A stretch of 9,422 nt of DNA from Opitutia bacterium UBA3151 (GTDB taxonomy: Bacteria > Verrucomicrobiota > Verrucomicrobiia > Opitutales > Seribacteraceae): the NCBI GenBank assembly GCA_002364975.1, contig DEYT01000084.1:20892-30313 (forward strand), in the 5' to 3' direction. The number at the start of each line of letters is the position of its first letter. Within the stretch, counting starts at the first letter, position 1. This document shows, piece after piece, positions 5,533 to 9,422 of this stretch. Under the pieces are notes generated by a model. That model worked only from the letters and a program-made list of their open reading frames with translations, was not told the DNA's origin and did not search any database. The translations under genes and the position numbers were made by a program.

Positions 5533-7656
5533 TTAGAAACTGCTGGTGATACTCAACATTGCATTTATCGGTGCACCAACCGATGCTTGGTGCGTTCCGT
5601 GAGCATGTGGGAAATAAACTTCATCCGTGACATTTTCTACATTCAGCTGAACGCGGGTATTTTCACTAAGAAGGTAGGATGCACCAACATCTACCCGGGT
5701 GTAGTCGGGAAGCATGGCAGTGCTACCATTCGTTATATGACTTTCGTCTTGATGGAGAATACCAAGGCTCAATGCCAAACGATCGTTCACCAAGTAGTTG
5801 TTAAAAATTGAAAATACGCTTTCAGGAGTTTCCCTAAGACGGGTTCCATCGGTTTCCGCATCCAGATTGGTGTATGCTGCACTCAAGAACCAATTATCGG
5901 TAAGAGTGCCGATAAGAGCCAACTCGAAACCGCTTATGTCTGAGGTTTCCATTGTGGTTGTAGTTGCATCAACATAGTTTGGTGCATTCTTCTCTATTTC
6001 GAAGTATGCTGCAGAAAGACTCAGACCCATTGGCAAATCGAACCTAAGCCCGATCTCGGTGTTTTCGAAGGTGTCAGGATCCACCTTGTCAGCATTCGAA
6101 TCAAGCTTTGCATACTGATCACCGGCTTTTGGAGTAAACGATTCACTGTAACTTGCATAAAATGCAAGTGCTTCAGTAGCATCGAATATCAAACCAACTC
6201 TTGGTGAGACTGTATCTTCGGAATCATTTAGAGTGTCTGAACCATCATCCGCGTCAACTACATCAAAATCAATGCTGTCAAAGCGTACTCCAAGCACTAA
6301 ATCAAGTGAATCCATGAGTGCAATCTCATCGCTTAGATAGAAAGAAAGAACATCAATATCAGCAAAGGTTCTGTCATTCAGTGAAGAATATGTATTCGTA
6401 ACAGTTGATGTATTGCCTTCGCCAGAACCGCCATGAAGACCATTGGATGCTAATGTCGAAATTGCGAAGATTGCAGTATCAGAATCACCATTGTTATTGG
6501 GATCCCATACAGCGTTGTAACGATCATTATCATTGCTGACTTCAAGATACTCGATACCCGCAATAATGTTATGAACGATACTACCGAATTCAAATTCTCC
6601 GTCGATTTGATAAGATAGGGTGGATGTTTTTCTTTGGGTTGTATCTTTGTAACCATCAAGGGCAACAGTTGATGTATTACCATCCAAATAGCCATCCCCA
6701 CCTGCATAAGAATTTGGTACATAAAAATTTTGATACAGTTTGTCATGATCGCTGTGACTTCCGGCAAAACGACCAGTCAGTGAGTCCGAAATTTCATGTT
6801 CATAAACCAAATCGATGATATTGGCTTCATGCGTCGAAAAGTTTTCGGAAGAATCTCCGAAGACAATATCACTGTAAGCTTCGACTGGATTTCCGCTTGC
6901 GTCGGTTGGGATACCACGATCAATAAATCGTTCTTGATCGAGATACTCATATGAAATTTTAAGCGAGTCACCGTCACCCAAGTCATAGGTTAAGGTCGGA
7001 TTGATGCCGAAACCTTCACCATAGTAATAATCGCGGTGGTTGCTGAGGTTTTCTCCGAATATATTAACACGCAGAGCGGTTTTATCATCAAGTTGCATGT
7101 TTTTATCAAGTTGAACGCTGTGTTCACCAAAAGTATCGATGCTTGCACCAAGAGTAGTGAAGTCCTCTCCGACAACTCCTGATTTAGTAACCCGGTTGAT
7201 CATACCATAAGCACCACCAAAACCGGAAAGCAAAGCGTTTGGTCCGCGTAGGACTTCAACTCTTTCGACATTATAGAGAGGGCGATAATACTGCACATCG
7301 TCACGAACACCGTTGCGGTAGAGGTCTTGAGTGGTACGAACTCCTCGAATGATTGGAGCGTCTCGGTGACCTTCTCCTTGAGAATTTATAACACCTGGGG
7401 TGAAGTCAAGTACGTCGCCAATGCTCTTCATGCCTTGGGCTTTGATTTGGTCACTTCCCATGACGGAAATGCTTTGAGGAATACTGCTGATAGGCAAGGA
7501 CGACTTTAGGCCTGAAGACAAGGTCGGTGCGTCGGCATTAGAACCGACAACACTAAGAGGTGATAATTCGGGCGCATCGTTTTTCTGGGCGTGTCCGGTC
7601 GATGCGACTGCCAAACTGGCAAGCAACGACAATAGTAGTTTGTTTTTGTTTTTCAT
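5533..7656 (-). CDS. TonB-dependent siderophore receptor, outer membrane
   Basis: A 707-residue outer-membrane gated channel that would bind a ferric siderophore and import it into the periplasm with TonB-ExbBD energy. A Sec signal peptide occupies residues 1-23 (lysine-rich start, hydrophobic core, GHA cleavage site). A TonB-box-like segment LSPLSVVG (31-38) comes next, then the plug domain (about 50-160) with SIPQSISVMGSDQI, TPGVI, IIRGVRTTQDLYRNGVRDD and YNVERVEVLRGPNALLSGFG. The rest is a 22-strand-type barrel rich in alternating aromatic strands, with family-typical VDVGASYLL and LNVENVTDEVYFPHA, ending in a C-terminal Phe. Length and order fit the siderophore-receptor group that includes FhuA/FhuE/Fiu; the ligand cannot be decided. 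It stands alone, with no periplasmic binding protein, ABC permease or siderophore synthesis gene beside it. ATG at 7656 fits the signal peptide. Two Fur-like boxes lie just upstream. Confidence 0.95.
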   Translation of the reverse strand: MKNKNKLLLSLLASLAVASTGHAQKNDAPELSPLSVVGSNADAPTLSSGLKSSLPISSIPQSISVMGSDQIKAQGMKSIGDVLDFTPGVINSQGEGHRDAPIIRGVRTTQDLYRNGVRDDVQYYRPLYNVERVEVLRGPNALLSGFGGAYGMINRVTKSGVVGEDFTTLGASIDTFGEHSVQLDKNMQLDDKTALRVNIFGENLSNHRDYYYGEGFGINPTLTYDLGDGDSLKISYEYLDQERFIDRGIPTDASGNPVEAYSDIVFGDSSENFSTHEANIIDLVYEHEISDSLTGRFAGSHSDHDKLYQNFYVPNSYAGGDGYLDGNTSTVALDGYKDTTQRKTSTLSYQIDGEFEFGSIVHNIIAGIEYLEVSNDNDRYNAVWDPNNNGDSDTAIFAISTLASNGLHGGSGEGNTSTVTNTYSSLNDRTFADIDVLSFYLSDEIALMDSLDLVLGVRFDSIDFDVVDADDGSDTLNDSEDTVSPRVGLIFDATEALAFYASYSESFTPKAGDQYAKLDSNADKVDPDTFENTEIGLRFDLPMGLSLSAAYFEIEKNAPNYVDATTTTMETSDISGFELALIGTLTDNWFLSAAYTNLDAETDGTRLRETPESVFSIFNNYLVNDRLALSLGILHQDESHITNGSTAMLPDYTRVDVGASYLLSENTRVQLNVENVTDEVYFPHAHGTHQASVGAPINAMLSITSSF

Positions 7657-7672
7657 AATGGGTTAGCTTAGT

Positions 7673-7717
7673 TTGATACTGAGACTCAATCTCAATTGAT
7701 ACTGAGACTCATTCTCA
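7673..7717. promoter_or_regulatory. Tandem Fur-like operators (23-bp direct repeat)
   Basis: Two 22-base units, 7673-7694 and 7696-7717, are identical at 21 of 22 positions with a 23-base period. Each ends in a 15-base imperfect palindrome of the Fur 7-1-7 type: TGAGACTCAATCTCA (7680-7694) and TGAGACTCATTCTCA (7703-7717), close to the known TGATAAT-N-ATTATCA pattern. Each unit also contains an overlapping TGATACT-G-AGACTCA dyad (7674-7688 and 7697-7711), as in extended Fur arrays. The boxes sit 17 to 61 bases upstream of the receptor start and cover the presumed -10, which fits iron-dependent repression. The regulator identity is inferred from motif and context; no fur gene is in the window. 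Confidence 0.65.
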
Positions 7718-7737
7718 GTTTTTGGGGAATATGTCAA
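7711..7737 (-). promoter_or_regulatory. Candidate promoter of the TonB-dependent receptor gene
   Basis: On the minus strand a perfect -35 TTGACA (7737-7732) is followed after 15 bases by GAGAAT (7716-7711), a 4-of-6 match to the -10 consensus. The spacer is two bases short of ideal. The -10 lies inside the upstream Fur-like box, so bound repressor would block polymerase. The remaining intergenic DNA to 7860 shows nothing firm except an 11-base copy of TAGTTTGATAC (7771-7781), which also occurs at 7669-7679. Confidence 0.5.
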
Positions 7738-7860
7738 AGCAATTCACAATCAAATTGGAATTGAAGGCTATAGTTTGATACAGGTAATTCTGCTAGAAAC
7801 CCCTGTAAATTAGGGATTTATGGCCTGTTAACCTCTCACTTTTGTTGTGCAGAATAGCAA

Positions 7861-7886
7861 ACCAAAAGGAGCCTTAGGCTTTTGGT
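7861..7886 (-). terminator. Possible purK terminator hairpin overlapping the stop codon
   Basis: ACCAAAAG (7861-7868) is the exact reverse complement of CTTTTGGT (7879-7886), and GCC/GGC inside can add pairs around the TTA that encodes the purK stop. On the minus strand the stem is followed by TTTGC rather than a long T run, so this is at best a weak intrinsic terminator. Something must separate purEK transcription from the iron-regulated receptor gene on the same strand. Confidence 0.35.
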
Positions 7887-9028
7887 AGTTTAAGAAATTC
7901 CCGAGCTTTATTTACCTTTTGCAGTACTTCTTCTTGGTCGTTTCCAAGAAAGGTAACATGCCCCATTTTGCGACCCGTTCTTGCCTCCCTCTTTCCATAA
8001 ACATGAAGAGAAGTGCCGGACATGGACAAGATATTAGACCAATCCGGTGCTGTTCTGGCATCTGGCCAGACATCACCAAGCAAATTCATCATCACCACGG
8101 GAGAAAGTAAATCTGTACTTCCCAGGGGTAAGCCCATAATCGCCCGTACTTGGTTTTCGAATTGAGAACAAGAACAGGCATTTATTGTATGGTGTCCGGA
8201 GTTGTGGGGTCGGGGAGCGATCTCATTTACGATCAACCGCCCCTCCGATGACAGAAAAAATTCAACTGCTAATGTACCCACATACTGGAAGGCATCTGCA
8301 ATTGCCAGGGCTACAGTTTCAGCTTGCTGAAGGATTTCTTCTGGAATTCTTGCGGGTACGATGGAGATATCGAGAATATGATTTCTATGAATATTTTCAA
8401 CCGGATCATAACATACCACTTCGCCCATGGCGCTTCGGGCTACGATTACCGAAAGTTCAACATCTAAGGAAATGCATTCTTCTATCACCACTCGTCCGCC
8501 ATCAAATTTCATCCATGCTTCCTCTAAGATGCCATCCTTGGAATCTCCAGAGAATTTAAGCTGTCCCTTGCCGTCGTAACCAAATTCCGCAGTCTTCACA
8601 ATTACATCCGTCTCTAACTCCGCAATTCCTGCTTTGAAAGAATCAAGATCGTTGGCGATTCTAAAAGGAGTACAAGCAAACCCATTTTTGGAAAGAAAAG
8701 ATTTTTCTCTTTCCCGATGCTGGCAGGTGGTTACCGTAAGGCTATTAGGATAAAGCGGGATTCTTTGCTCTACTTCTTCAAGTGTATCGCTGGGTAAATT
8801 TTCAAATTCTACGGTTGCCACTTTTACTCTTGAGGTGAAAATTTCCAACGCTTTGCGATCATCAAAAGGAAGGTCCAATAATTCGTCCGCGGTTGCGGCT
8901 GCCCCCGATCGGTCACCACCAGTCCAAGTGAGCACTTTAAATCCCATTTTTCTGGCATCGAGGGATAACATGCGTCCCAACTGGCCCCCTCCTAGGACGC
9001 CAACCCATTCATCGCCTCCGCTTGACAT
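7874..9028 (-). CDS. purK: N5-carboxyaminoimidazole ribonucleotide synthase (PurK)
   Basis: PurK uses ATP and bicarbonate to carboxylate AIR to N5-CAIR in de novo purine synthesis. It is an ATP-grasp enzyme of 384 residues, a normal length. Motifs in order: GVLGGGQLGRML (10-21), VEFENLP (73-79), KTAEFGYDGKGQ (145-156), VIEECISLDVELSVIVARS (181-199), YDPVENIHRNHILD (207-220), GTLAVEFF (251-258) and NEIAPRPHNSGHHTI (268-282), which holds the metal and substrate binding residues of the family. The ATG at 9028 lies two bases after the purE stop, so the two genes are an operon with purE first and coupled translation is likely. There is no Shine-Dalgarno-like sequence before it. Confidence 0.97.
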   Translation of the reverse strand: MSSGGDEWVGVLGGGQLGRMLSLDARKMGFKVLTWTGGDRSGAAATADELLDLPFDDRKALEIFTSRVKVATVEFENLPSDTLEEVEQRIPLYPNSLTVTTCQHREREKSFLSKNGFACTPFRIANDLDSFKAGIAELETDVIVKTAEFGYDGKGQLKFSGDSKDGILEEAWMKFDGGRVVIEECISLDVELSVIVARSAMGEVVCYDPVENIHRNHILDISIVPARIPEEILQQAETVALAIADAFQYVGTLAVEFFLSSEGRLIVNEIAPRPHNSGHHTINACSCSQFENQVRAIMGLPLGSTDLLSPVVMMNLLGDVWPDARTAPDWSNILSMSGTSLHVYGKREARTGRKMGHVTFLGNDQEEVLQKVNKAREFLKLPKA

Positions 9029-9030
9029 GA

Positions 9031-9422
9031 TTAAGTTTCTTGGGGTGGAAGTTCGCTTGCTTCGATCAACTGTTTTTGCTCTTCCCTAAATTCCTTAAGC
9101 TTTTTGGAAAGCTCTTCATTTCCCGTTGAAGCAAGTATAGAAATTGCAAATAATGCGGCATTGGTCGCTCCAGCCTCACCAATCGCAAAGGTAGCGGTCG
9201 GAATCCCGGCTGGCATTTGAACAATCGAAAGCAGAGAATCCACCCCTTGAAGAGTTCTGGACTTCACCGGTACTCCCAAAACAGGAAGGGTAGTCATGGA
9301 AGCAGTCATACCTGGCAAGTGTGCTGCCCCACCCGCTCCCGCGATGATACACTTGATTCCACGAGACTTTGCGGCCTTGGCATATTCATAAAGCAAAGCA
9401 GGGGTGCGGTGGGCACTGACCA
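9031..9422 (-). CDS. purE: N5-CAIR mutase PurE, class I (5' end outside window)
   Basis: PurE moves the carboxyl group of N5-CAIR to give CAIR, the step after PurK. The frame runs open to the right edge, reading VSAHRTPALLYEYA from 9420 downward, so the TTG at 9396 is an internal codon and the true start is outside the window. SAHRTP holds the conserved catalytic His of PurE (His45 in E. coli). Further family signatures are IIAGAGGAAHLPGM, VLGVPVKSRTLQGVDSLLSI and QMPAGIPTATFAIGEAGATNAALFA. The TAA stop is at 9033-9031, two bases before the purK start. After the core there is a short charged tail ending ELPPQET. About 130 residues are visible, most of the usual class I length. Confidence 0.96.
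   Translation of the reverse strand, partial: VSAHRTPALLYEYAKAAKSRGIKCIIAGAGGAAHLPGMTASMTTLPVLGVPVKSRTLQGVDSLLSIVQMPAGIPTATFAIGEAGATNAALFAISILASTGNEELSKKLKEFREEQKQLIEASELPPQET

Noticed and set aside
8185..8559. Open plus-strand frame of about 124 codons antisense to purK
   Set aside because: It has no family resemblance and lies wholly within the strongly conserved purK ATP-grasp coding region; it is a by-product of that gene's codon use.

Overview
The window holds eight protein genes, one tRNA, one decayed tRNA copy and two informative intergenic regions. It looks like chromosomal housekeeping DNA of a Gram-negative bacterium: there is an outer-membrane TonB-dependent receptor, an NtrB/NtrC-type sigma-54 regulatory pair, citrate synthase, and genes for coenzyme A and purine synthesis. 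Moderate-to-low G+C, TTG start use, the absence of Shine-Dalgarno-like motifs, and the style of the PurK and kinase sequences make a marine Verrucomicrobiota relative (Opitutae/Puniceicoccales-like) my best guess. That assignment is an inference with low confidence.

Layout. 3-866 (+): C-terminal two thirds of citrate synthase, cut by the window edge. 879-1661 (-): a six-helix membrane protein, probably VC0807-like, convergent with gltA. 1698-4911 (+): a tightly coupled three-gene operon of stand-alone coaB, a soluble PAS histidine kinase and a complete NtrC-family response regulator, joined by two ATGA start/stop overlaps. 4927-5001 (-): tRNA-Asn(GTT) with encoded CCA, convergent with the operon. 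5002-5532: gene-free DNA with a degenerate second tRNA-Asn copy, an A/T-rich inverted repeat, a good intrinsic terminator and two further hairpins, all lying downstream of the receptor gene. 5533-7656 (-): TonB-dependent siderophore receptor. 7657-7873: its control region, with two tandem Fur-like operators overlapping a plausible promoter. 7874-9422 (-): purE (cut by the right edge) and purK, two bases apart.

How the genes work together. PurE and PurK carry out the two-step carboxylation of AIR in purine synthesis. The receptor would import ferric siderophore when iron is scarce, and the twin Fur-like boxes support iron repression. The kinase and regulator form a phosphorelay that should activate sigma-54 promoters elsewhere; no sigma-54 promoter or target gene is visible here. 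CoaB makes phosphopantothenoylcysteine for CoA and is co-transcribed with the relay; the reason is unknown.

I do not see a new defence system, mobile element or other undescribed multi-gene system. The points most worth a second look are the coaB/two-component coupling, the tandem Fur operator, the structured region downstream of the receptor gene, the tRNA-Asn pseudogene and the general lack of Shine-Dalgarno motifs.
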